Source of the DNA: Paulinella micropora
Taxonomy: Eukaryota; Cercozoa; Imbricatea; Euglyphida; Paulinellidae
Direction: 5' to 3'
NCBI GenBank assembly: GCA_019918135.1
Contig: WBZZ01005958.1
Location: forward strand, 12,501-76,500
Length of the DNA stretch: 64,000 nucleotides
The position numbers were made by a program, and so were the translations under genes. The notes under the pieces are model-generated. The model did not search any database. It saw only the letters and a list, made by a program, of their open reading frames with translations, and was not told the origin of the DNA. Below are positions 31,286 through 39,388 of the stretch, piece by piece; within the stretch, counting starts at the first letter, position 1, and the number at the start of each line of letters is the position of its first letter.

Positions 31286-32784
31286 TCAGGGGAAGGTGCG
31301 CCCCTTCCCCCCGCCCCTTCCCCGCCCGGCCGGCCAACCCAGGGGGGTCAGGCGGTCCGTTCGCCGCCGTGCCGGTGCCGCTTGGCGGGGGGGAGGGCGC
31401 CGCCGGGGGGGCCGCCGGGGGGGGGGGGGGGCGCCGCCGGGCGGAGCGGCCGCGCCCGGGCCCAAGTCGAGGGCCAGCAGAGAGTCCAGGGTCGCGCACG
31501 ACGCGACCGCGCGCAGGGCCTGCAGCACGGTGGTGTGGAAGTTGGCCTCCTTCTTGGCCCGCGTGTGCAAGGGGCGGGGGTGCCAGCCGGCGGGGCCGGC
31601 CGTCATCGCTACCTCCCACACCGAGCCCGGCACGGGCCTGAGCTGCTGCAGCTCCTCGTGCGTGTAGCAGGCGGCCAAGGCCGGCGAGGCAAAGGTCTGC
31701 GTGCCCCCGGCGGCCGGGGGGAGCACTGGGCCCTCGAGCCCCACCGCGTGGTCCTGCCATGGCAGCGCGTACGCCAGGCCGACGACGGAGCCCGCCTCCT
31801 GCACGTCGGTGCCACAGACGCGGAAGCACAGGTGGCGGGGCGTGAGGTTGGCCCCCGCGCCCGCCTCCTTGTAGCGCAGCAATTCTTCGAGCGCCTGGGG
31901 CAGGGAGCATACGGACGGCAGGCCCGACGGCAGGCCCTGGCCGGCGCTTCGGCCGGGCTCTCGCACCCAGTCCACCGGCCAGGCCCGGCTGTCTGCCGTG
32001 TGCTGGTCGCCCGGCATAGCCTCGAAGATGAGCCGGACCACGCGCCAGACCCCGTCCTTCTGCCGGTAGTGGCAGCAGGCCCAGACCCCGGGCAGTGCCC
32101 TGGCCTGCCGGTGGACGAGGCAGAGCTCGTGGTGCGGCGCGTAGAAGGTGGCCTCCGGCCCGGGGTGGGCCGGGGGCGGCCCGCGCAGCAGCCACGCCCC
32201 CCAGTAGTCCTCCACCGCCCGCCTGGCCCCCTGCCCAATGAGGGCCCAGTCGAACGCCACCTCGCTGTGCAGCGCCGGCCGCCCCGGGCGCAGCGCCGGG
32301 CAGCGCAGCCCCCAGCAGACCCAGTAGCCCCGCTCGGTGCGCGCCGCGCGCAGCACCTCGAGGTCCAGCGTGGGCTGCTCGAACTTCCACTTGCGGAGCG
32401 CGCGCTGGCCGCCGCCGCGGTACGGAGCGTCGCCGCGCGCAAACACCAGCCCGTCCACCGGGACACGGCACCCGTCGAGGTCCTGGTCCCCGCCGCCGGG
32501 CTCGACGAAGCCCCAGCCCCGGGCGTCGTCGGGGCGCTCCAGCCTCGGCAGCAGGTCCCGCTGCAGGTCGCGCAGGGGCACAAAGGTCTTGGTGGCCAGG
32601 CACGGCCAGTCCTCCCGCCGCGGCGCTGCCCGAACGGGAGCGACATGTACGAGCGCCGGCCGCAGGCCAGCAGGTCACACACGCGGTAGAGAATGGTCCC
32701 GGGGGCTACCTCCACCCGTTCGGTGTCGAGCAGCCACAAGTCGCGGGGCCCGGGGCCCGCCGGGCCGCCCGCCAGGAACGACAC
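31286..32784 (-). pseudogene. mRNA capping enzyme (guanylyltransferase)-like, copy 1 (viral)
   Basis: Two overlapping frame blocks on minus. The N-terminal block has LWLLDTERVEV and ILYRVCDLLACGRR, resembling the strand region of nucleotidyltransferases before motif IIIa. The larger block has VPVDGLVFARGD (motif IV, DGLVF) followed at the right spacing by LRKWKFEQPTLDLEVL (motif V, KWKxxxxxTxD), then an OB-fold-like domain with VWRVVRLIF. This order is that of GTP::mRNA guanylyltransferases, which add the 5' cap. I could not place motif I with confidence. About one break, identical in both copies, so it predates the duplication or reflects splicing. A DNA or RNA ligase is less likely. Confidence 0.55.
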
Positions 32785-32851
32785 TTCGGGGCACAGGTCC
32801 GTGACCCACGGCTTGCCGCGCAGGATGGCAAAGGGCTTGTCGTACAGGACC

Positions 32852-33211
32852 AGGGCCCAGGTACACTAGCGGGGCCTCGCCGGGGGCCGGCCCGCGGGCC
32901 GGCGTAGCGCTCGGTGTGCCGAGCATGGGCGGTGGCCCTGGCACGCAAGGTTTCTGGGGGGGGCCGGTAGCCGCCGGGCCCGCGCCGGACCCGCGCCGGA
33001 CCCGCGCCGGGCCCGCGCCGGGGGAGGGGGGGCGTCGGGGGTCGCGGGCAAGGGAGGGGGGGGAGCGGGGGCGGAGCCACCTACCACGGCCGAGGGGGGG
33101 CGGGGGGGGCGTCGGGGGTCGCGGGCGGGGGGGAGGGAGCCAGGGCAACCGCCCCCCCCCCCCCCGGCCCTGGTCCGTGGCTCCGCCCCCGCTCCCTCCC
33201 CCCGGGCCCCC
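32852..33211. repeat. GC-rich spacer with CGCGCCGGACC-type tandem, copy 1
   Basis: Between the capping-like gene (minus) and the next plus-strand gene. Contains 10-12-bp repeats of CCCGCGCCGGA type (about 32977-33022) and G/C homopolymers. Repeat number differs in copy 2 (about 46170-46225). Possibly the shared divergent promoter area; no coding support. Confidence 0.55.
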
Positions 33212-34027
33212 ATGGCGCCCCCCCACGGGCCCCCCGGGCGCCCCGGCGTCGGTGGCCTTGATCAATACCAGGTCGTAAGCTTGATGACGACGGAACGCCC
33301 GGCCCCCGAGACCTTTGCGTCGTTGTTGCGCACGTGGAAGTCGCGCGCGGGTGGGTTGGTACACAGGCCCGAGGGCAGGCCCGAGGGCCGGCCCGGGCCA
33401 GGGGGCGAGGGCAGACCCGAGGGCAGGCCGGAGGGCGGGCCCCGCCAGCGCGCTCTGCGCCCGCGCGGGCGCGCGGAGCGGCCGGGCGACGACGCCGAAA
33501 CCCCCCAGCTGCGCGCCGAGCTGGACATGCTAAGCGCTACGACCGAGGTGCTGGTCCGCCTGGTGCGCGAACTCACCTTCCACCGGGCTTACCAGGTGCC
33601 GGCCGAGGAGCTGCGGGGCCAAGGGGTGGACCTGGCGGACGGTTACCGTGCCGCGGTGAACGTGCTCGGGGCCTGCGTCGACGTGGAGGTCCGCGGCCTG
33701 GGCGCCGGGCCCGGGCTACTGTTTGCGCTGCCCGTGTGGGCCAGGCCGGTCGATCCCACGCCGGCGCCGGTCGAGGCCGTGCGGCTCGTCCCGGCCTCCG
33801 CGGAGGGTGCCCCGCGCTGGCAGTATGTCACGACCGGCAGGCTGGTCTTTGGCACCGACGGGACGGTAGTGTACGAGCATCTCCTGTCACTGGCGCCGGC
33901 GGAGTTGTGGGCAGAGGGGGGCGGCTTCGAGGCGCAGCGGGGCCTGAGAGCCAGAGCCTGCTTTCCACGCCGGCTGGGCTCGGAGACGACGGCCGCCGGC
34001 CAGGGGGCGAGCGCTCCCGGCCTCTGA
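33212..34027 (+). CDS. Unknown protein, copy 1 (viral)
   Basis: 271 codons from the first Met; an internal Met at 33284 (MTTERPAPETFASLL) is equally good. It has a Gly/Arg/Pro-rich tandem (RPEGRPEGRPGPGGEGRPEG) at residues 53-75 and a helix (LRAELDMLSATTEVLVRLVR). An ordered mixed domain follows (YRAAVNVLGACVDVEVRG, LLFALPVWARPV, RWQYVTTGRLVFGTDGTVV). No TM. No family recognised. Both copies keep the frame. Confidence 0.55.
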   Translation: MAPPHGPPGRPGVGGLDQYQVVSLMTTERPAPETFASLLRTWKSRAGGLVHRPEGRPEGRPGPGGEGRPEGRPEGGPRQRALRPRGRAERPGDDAETPQLRAELDMLSATTEVLVRLVRELTFHRAYQVPAEELRGQGVDLADGYRAAVNVLGACVDVEVRGLGAGPGLLFALPVWARPVDPTPAPVEAVRLVPASAEGAPRWQYVTTGRLVFGTDGTVVYEHLLSLAPAELWAEGGGFEAQRGLRARACFPRRLGSETTAAGQGASAPGL

Positions 34028-34301
34028 GCCCCGGGGGCCGGGGGGGGGGAGGGGGGAAAGGGGGGTCGTCCTCCCCTTCCCCGGGGGGGGGGGCTGGTCG
34101 CTCCCCCGGGCCCAGACGGGGGCCCGGGCGCTGGCGGGGGCCCGGCCAGGAGCGAGAGGGGCGGGGGGCCGGCCAGGAGCGAGGGGGGCGGAGGGAGAAA
34201 GGGAGCAGGCGCCGACGGGCCCGGGGGAGGACCGCGGCCCACAAAGCCCCACCCCCCGCTAGCATGTCGGTCACGGGCGGGGCGCCCGAGGCCCCCCCCC
34301 C

Positions 34302-35585
34302 GTGTACGGTTCGGCGGCCGAGGTGCGGGCGTGGGTTCAGCGCTTCCCGTTGGCCGAGGCCGACGCCTGGCTGGCCGCGCAGGGCGAACGGCTGAGCCAA
34401 GAGCTGCCGCCGCGGGAAAGGCTGGAAAGGCTGCGGCTCCAGTCTCTGCGGGCGGAGGCCTTCTTCCCCCCGGCCTGCACGGGCGGGGACGGCGTGGAGG
34501 ACCTGCCCCCCAGCGACTGCCAGCGCCTAGAGGAAGCGGGTTACCGGCGGCTGCATCGTCTGGGGGCCGGCCCCGCCCTGTACCAGCTCCAGGTCCTGGC
34601 CTGCGACGCCGCGCTGTCTTGGTCTAGGCTGCCGGACTCGGCCGGGGGCCCGGTGGCCCAGACGGTCAGGCTGCTGTTGGAGGCTAGGGGCTGCGACTGC
34701 CCGGCGGACCTGCCCGCCACCAAAGCCGGCCACTGCTTGGTGCTTATTCACCTCGAGGAGTTCGACTGCGATCTCACGCGATGGGGGTGCCCGCCGCGGG
34801 CCGAGACGTTTGCCACCGCCGTGCTGCAGCCGGTGGCCTGCCTGTTGCAGCGCCTGGTCCTCGGGGCCGGGCTGTTTCCGTTCGACCAGAAGCCCGCCAA
34901 CGTGCTCCTGCGGCTGGGCCAGGCGGGGGACGAGTCGCCCGTGCGGCGCGTCGTGTTCACGGACCTGGACGATTCTACTCTCTGCACCCTCCCGTCGCCG
35001 CGGCAGCAGACGTGCGACGCGGCGCTGCTGTACTTCTTGTGCACTTGCCCGGGCAGCCTCCCGCAGGCCCTGTGGCGCCTGCCCGGGTGGCGCGGCCAGG
35101 CGGGCACACCGCGCTTCTGCGCGGCCTGGGACGTGCTGCTCCACGAGGTGCTGCCGAGGGGCGGGTTTGAGTTCTGGACCATCTACGCCGTGGAGGCCCT
35201 GGACTGTGGCTGGGAGGCCTACCTCGACCTGCTGGGGCGGCACGTTAAGTCCAGCCGGCTCGCCAGCCACCGCCTCGTCAGCCGCCGGTGGTTGCAGGCG
35301 TTTCTGTACCGCCAGGGGCTGCGCCGCCACCGGCTGCGGGGCCAGCACTTCTGGGAGCCCCTGGCGTGCCGGAGCGCGAGCGAGGCGCTGGCCCGGCACG
35401 GCGGCCTGGAGGTCCTGCTCTTTTGTGCCAGGCGCCTCCTGAAACTGGATTCGGACGACTGCTGCTTGGGGGTCCAGACCCTGGCTAGCGTCGGTTGCGG
35501 GGGCTGGGCACGCCTGGCGGCGGGGTTGGTCGGCCCGCTCGCCCGGGCCAGGTTCGGGGCCAGGGCCTCGCCCGCGGGCCCCTGA
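34302..35585 (+). CDS. Divergent protein-kinase-like protein, copy 1 (viral)
   Basis: 427 codons; the start is uncertain, because an alternative Met at 34264 lies in another frame. The central part has the layout of a kinase C-lobe: a hinge-like strand (CLVLIHLEEFDCDL), a long helix, FDQKPANVLLR equivalent to the catalytic D-x-K-x-x-N loop, and VVFTDLDDS in the position of the DFG metal-binding motif. Helical C-lobe-like sequence (YFLCTCPGSLPQALW, WTIYAVEALDCGWEAYLDLL) follows. The N-lobe glycine loop is not obvious. Either an atypical Ser/Thr kinase like those of large DNA viruses or a pseudokinase. The frame is open in both copies. Confidence 0.55.
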   Translation: MYGSAAEVRAWVQRFPLAEADAWLAAQGERLSQELPPRERLERLRLQSLRAEAFFPPACTGGDGVEDLPPSDCQRLEEAGYRRLHRLGAGPALYQLQVLACDAALSWSRLPDSAGGPVAQTVRLLLEARGCDCPADLPATKAGHCLVLIHLEEFDCDLTRWGCPPRAETFATAVLQPVACLLQRLVLGAGLFPFDQKPANVLLRLGQAGDESPVRRVVFTDLDDSTLCTLPSPRQQTCDAALLYFLCTCPGSLPQALWRLPGWRGQAGTPRFCAAWDVLLHEVLPRGGFEFWTIYAVEALDCGWEAYLDLLGRHVKSSRLASHRLVSRRWLQAFLYRQGLRRHRLRGQHFWEPLACRSASEALARHGGLEVLLFCARRLLKLDSDDCCLGVQTLASVGCGGWARLAAGLVGPLARARFGARASPAGP

Positions 35586-35830
35586 GCCCCCGCGCCGCTC
35601 CCTCCCCGCGCCGGCGCAGCACCGGGCGGCTCCCCCCCCCTGACACCTGCTCCCTCTCCCCCCACCCGCTCGTGTCGTCTCTCGTGTTCGTTTTTTGACC
35701 GCTGTTGTTCCCTCCCCCCCCCCCCCCGCCACTGCTGCTCCCGTCCGAACCCCCTCCCCGTGGGGGCCCACGAGTGGGGAGGAAGAGGAGAAGGGGGGGG
35801 TCTTTACTATCACTCTGACCTGCCTGTGGT

Positions 35831-36525
35831 ATGTACGTCAGCTTCTGGCCCAGCCAGGCGGCGGGGCTCCTAGCGGGCAGCTTGCTGGCGTTGCTGTGCC
35901 GTGGCCCCCCGGCCGGGTGGCGCGGCGCCATCCTGTTGCTGCTGACAGGCTCGGCCTGGGTCCGCACGTTGGCGCTGGAGGAGGTGCGAGAGTGCCCAGG
36001 GGTGCCCTGGGCGCTCGAACCCCGCTGGACATGGGCGCTGGACTGCCTAGGCTGGGGGTGCCTCACGGTGGGGAGCAGTGGCGGCGCGGCGCTCGGCTGG
36101 CTGCTGGCCGGCACGGGAGTCCTGTGCCTGCCCCTGCTAGACGGAGCCCCCCCGCCGCCACCCCCGCCCTGCTGGGGACACTGACGGCCCTGCTGGCCGG
36201 GTTGCTCTACTCGCAGCGCCTGGCACACGGCCGCGCGGCCGCCCTCTGCTGGTGGGCGGGCTGGACTCTGTGGTGGTGTGCTTACTATACCGCTGGGCGG
36301 GGCCGGATCGCCTGGGGCCTGGCCTCGGCGGGCCTGCAGGGGTGGTGCCTGGCCGCCCTGCTAGCCGCGGCCCGGCCCGTCGGGCGGCCCCTGCCGCCCG
36401 TCTATGTCGCGGCCCGCGACGTGGCCCCAGCGCCGGAGGCCGGCGGGCGGGAAGAGGCGGGCGCGGGCTACAAGGATGACGTGGCCCCCGTGGTAGGCCT
36501 CCAGCGCATCACGAGCTACCTGTAG
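35831..36525 (+). pseudogene. Hydrophobic multi-TM protein, copy 1 (viral, broken)
   Basis: Counterpart of the whole gene at 49039-49734. This copy has about one break. About six TM segments are predicted from the whole copy. See that entry. Confidence 0.6.
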
Positions 36526-36836
36526 CCGGGGCCCGGCGCGCCCGTACCCGCCGCTAGCTCCCCCCCGCCGCCCGCTGCGCCCGTGCCCGCCGGCCTGGCC
36601 CCGGCCGCGGTCTCTCTCCGCCGAGCGCAAAATATTTGTGTGAATTTCAAAAAAAATCATATCAGCATCAAGATCGAGTCCGGGGCTAACCACCCTGCAA
36701 ATATGAGCTCCCAACTCCTCCTCGTTCCCACAAACCATCATTTATTCCGACAGGGGTGCAAAAATGAGGGGGTACACAATTTTCATTTTCCCCCTCCCCC
36801 CAAACCCCCCACCCACTTCACCAACAACTTTCAAGG

Positions 36837-36872
<36 letters not shown>

Positions 36873-37045
36873 GTGTATCTCCTGCCAATTGCTGAGCCAA
36901 AAGGCCATGTGCATCCAGTCCTCCATTCCATAAGGAAAGTCTCCACACCAATCGGTGGAATAAAGGAAGTGACGGCATAGAACATTACTCTAGGAGCTTT
37001 ATACCAATCAGCCCATGGAAAGGACCGATGGCCTATGTACTCCCT
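36873..37045 (-). repeat. Interspersed repeat B, copy 5
   Basis: Duplicate of the copy at 23847-24019, with flanking TAA arrays of slightly different length. Confidence 0.85.
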
Positions 37046-37059
37046 TATAATAATAATAA

Positions 37060-37133
<74 letters not shown>

Positions 37134-37361
37134 GTGCTTCTCTGTCAATGGCTGATGCATTTCTGCACATGCGCCTCCATCGTCTCACCCGTGAGGGGAG
37201 TACGAAGAATTGACGATAAGCTCTAATGACACCCCCGCAAGGGCAGTTCCAACACTTCCAGACGGGCCGGTATGTTCAATGAAAATACTGGTCCAGACTG
37301 ATCGGTATGTTCAATGAAAATACTGGTGGCACCGACGGGAATCGAACTGGCGACAGGGCCC
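37134..37361 (-). mobile_element. tRNA-derived SINE, head-truncated copy G
   Basis: Duplicate of the copy at 24123-24350. Confidence 0.85.
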
Positions 37362-37412
<51 letters not shown>

Positions 37413-37413
<1 letters not shown>

Positions 37414-37590
37414 TGTATGTATCGTCTGCCAATTGCTGAGCCAAAAGGCCATGTGCATCCAGTCCTCCATTCCATAAGGAAAGTCTCCACACCAATCGGT
37501 GGAATAAAGGAAGTGACGGCATAGAACATTACTCTAGGAGCTTTATACCAATCAGCCCATGGAAAGGGACCGATGGCCTATGTACTCCCT
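37413..37590 (-). repeat. Interspersed repeat B, copy 6, inserted in a TAA array after or beside the duplication
   Basis: Copy 1 of the duplication has a plain TAA array (24351-24420) at this place. Here the array is split by a repeat B copy, with TAA units on both sides (37362-37412, 37595-37624). The copy also differs slightly from the others (GTATCGTCTGCC, GAAAGGGACCG). Confidence 0.85.
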
Positions 37591-37593
37591 AAT

Positions 37594-37624
<31 letters not shown>

Positions 37625-37686
37625 TACTTCCTCTAAGGCATACTGATGCAGCTGATGGCACGATCCGTTTCTGGACATGAGCCTCC
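37625..37686 (-). mobile_element. 5'-truncated LINE tail abutting viral DNA, copy 2
   Basis: Duplicate of 24421-24482; viral sequence resumes immediately to the right. Confidence 0.65.
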
Positions 37687-37895
37687 GGTCTCCGGCCACG
37701 GCGCACGCCGGCGGCGGCCCCCCCCCTCCCCCCTCCTGCGCGCCTACGGGAGGGTGCCAGCGACCCCGGGGGGGGGGGGGGGTGGAGAGCGCAGCCACGA
37801 CGCACGCCGGCCGCAGTCCCCCTCCCCAGAGGCGCCGCTGGGGCACGGCACGGGGGCTGCTCATTTTCCGACCCCGCAGTACTAGCACGGGGGAG

Positions 37896-38357
37896 ATGGC
37901 GGACCCCGAGCCCGAGCGACACCCCGAGCCCGAGCGGCGCCCCGAGCCCGCCGGCTACTGGTCCGAAGGAGCGGCGTCGCCCGAGGGGGCATGGTCCAAC
38001 GGGCCCAGCCACAAGAAAAGAAAACTCACTTCGTCTGACACGCCGTTGGAGGACGACGCCGGCGCGGCCGCCGTGGCCGCCGGCACGTTGCCAGAAGAAG
38101 GAGCGTCGCCCGAGGAGGGGGCGTGGCCCAACGGGGCCGGCCACCAGCCACCGTGGCTCGCTTCGTCCGACACACCGGCGGGGGACGACACCGGCGCGGG
38201 CGTGCGGCGGGCGGCCCGTCCGGGGCCGTGGGGGGGCCCCGCCTCCTGGCCCGGACCGACGCCAACTACACCCTCTTTCCCATCCGGTACCCCGCGGCGT
38301 ACAAGATGTACAAGCAGCACCTCGCGAGCTTCTGGACGGCGGAGGAGGTGGACCTGA
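37896..38357 (+). CDS. Pro/Glu-rich ORF upstream of RNR, copy 2 (viral)
   Basis: Identical in reading to 24692-25153 (MADPEPERHPEPERR start). Confidence 0.4.
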   Translation: MADPEPERHPEPERRPEPAGYWSEGAASPEGAWSNGPSHKKRKLTSSDTPLEDDAGAAAVAAGTLPEEGASPEEGAWPNGAGHQPPWLASSDTPAGDDTGAGVRRAARPGPWGGPASWPGPTPTTPSFPSGTPRRTRCTSSTSRASGRRRRWT

Positions 38358-39220
38358 GCGAGGACGCACTGCACTACCAGGAGAGGCTGACGCCTAATGA
38401 GCGCGGGTACGTGGACATGATCCTGGCCTTCTTTGCCGCCAGCGACGGCATCGTGATGGAGAACCTGGGCTTGCGCTTCCAGCAAGAGATCCAGGTGCCG
38501 GAGATCAGGTGCTTCTACAGCGTCCAGCTGTGCATGGAGGCGATCCACTCCGAGATGTACAGCCTGCTGATCGAGATCCTGGTGACCGGCGCGGCGCGCA
38601 AGCAGGAGCTGTTCCGCGCCATCGACACGCTGCCGGCGGTGCGCGCCAAGGCCGACTGGGCGCTGGAGTCGATGCGCAGCGACGCCCCCTTCGCGCAACG
38701 CCTGGTCGCCTTTGCGTTCGTCGAGGGGGTCTTCTTCTCCGCTTCCTTCTGCGGCGTGTTCTACTTCAAGAAACGCAACCTGCTGCCCGGGCTGGCGGCG
38801 TCCAACCTGTGGATCAGCCGGGACGAGGGGCTGCACTGTGACTTTGCGTGCCTGCTGTACACCCAGTACCTGGAACCCGAGTTCCGGCTACCGGCGGCCA
38901 CCGTCCACGCCATGGCCCGGAGCGCCCTGGCCGTCGAGACCGAGTTTGTGCGCGCCAGCCTGCCCAGCGAGATCATTGGGCTCAACGCCGAGCTGCTGCT
39001 CGAGTACGTGAAGATGATCACGGACCGGCTGCTCGTGGCCCTGGGCTACGCCAAGCTCTGGCACGCCGAGAACCCCTTCCCCTGGATGGACATGATCTCG
39101 CTGCGGACGTCGGCCAACTTTTTCGAGCGCCGCGAGGCCTCGTACGCGGGCCGGAGCGGGGTCGTGGCCGCGCTGCAAGGGGTCGACCACCACCGCTTCG
39201 ACACCAACGTGGACTTTTGA
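38123..39220 (+). CDS. Ribonucleotide reductase small subunit, copy 2 (viral)
   Basis: Protein sequence identical by eye to the copy at 24919-26016, including all iron ligands, the radical tyrosine and the NVDF tail. Looks whole. Two identical R2 genes would double dosage if expressed. Confidence 0.93.
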   Translation: MAQRGRPPATVARFVRHTGGGRHRRGRAAGGPSGAVGGPRLLARTDANYTLFPIRYPAAYKMYKQHLASFWTAEEVDLSEDALHYQERLTPNERGYVDMILAFFAASDGIVMENLGLRFQQEIQVPEIRCFYSVQLCMEAIHSEMYSLLIEILVTGAARKQELFRAIDTLPAVRAKADWALESMRSDAPFAQRLVAFAFVEGVFFSASFCGVFYFKKRNLLPGLAASNLWISRDEGLHCDFACLLYTQYLEPEFRLPAATVHAMARSALAVETEFVRASLPSEIIGLNAELLLEYVKMITDRLLVALGYAKLWHAENPFPWMDMISLRTSANFFERREASYAGRSGVVAALQGVDHHRFDTNVDF

Positions 39221-39388
39221 ACCCCCCTCGGCCGCGCACCGTGCACTGCCCGGCCAGCGAGCGAGCAGGGAGAGCAGGAAAGAGTGGGCCGGCCGGCGAG
39301 AGGAGGCAGGGTTAGGGGGTGTGAGCGGTGTGCCGACCGTGGACAAACTTTTATTAAACAGCGAAAGGGGCTTCCCTCCTGAGACACA

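Larger units (their letters stand above)
23601..36629. repeat. 13-kb tandem duplication, copy 1 (host repeats plus viral genes)
   Basis: From AAATATTTGTGTGAATTTC at 23601 to CCGAGCGCA at 36629, followed immediately by a second copy. About 0.9 kb of host repeats (180-bp unit, repeat B, SINE, LINE tail) is duplicated together with about 12 kb of viral sequence. The two copies differ by only a handful of substitutions, by length changes in TAA and G/C homopolymer tracts, and by one extra repeat in copy 2. There is no extended homology at the junction. Confidence 0.95.

Noticed and set aside
30931-31667. Plus-strand frames beginning near 30931 and 30993 (also copy 2)
   Set aside because: They run antisense through the start of the three-TM gene into G/C homopolymers; frame relations change between the two copies.
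31037-32689. Long plus-strand frame opposite the capping-like gene (also 44132-45892)
   Set aside because: GC-rich antisense shadow: Arg/Gly/Pro/Ala-rich composition, and no motif; the minus strand carries the guanylyltransferase motifs.
34527-35813. 428-codon minus-strand frame opposite the kinase-like gene
   Set aside because: Antisense shadow with Gln/Arg/Pro/Gly bias; the plus strand has the ordered domain and catalytic-loop motifs.
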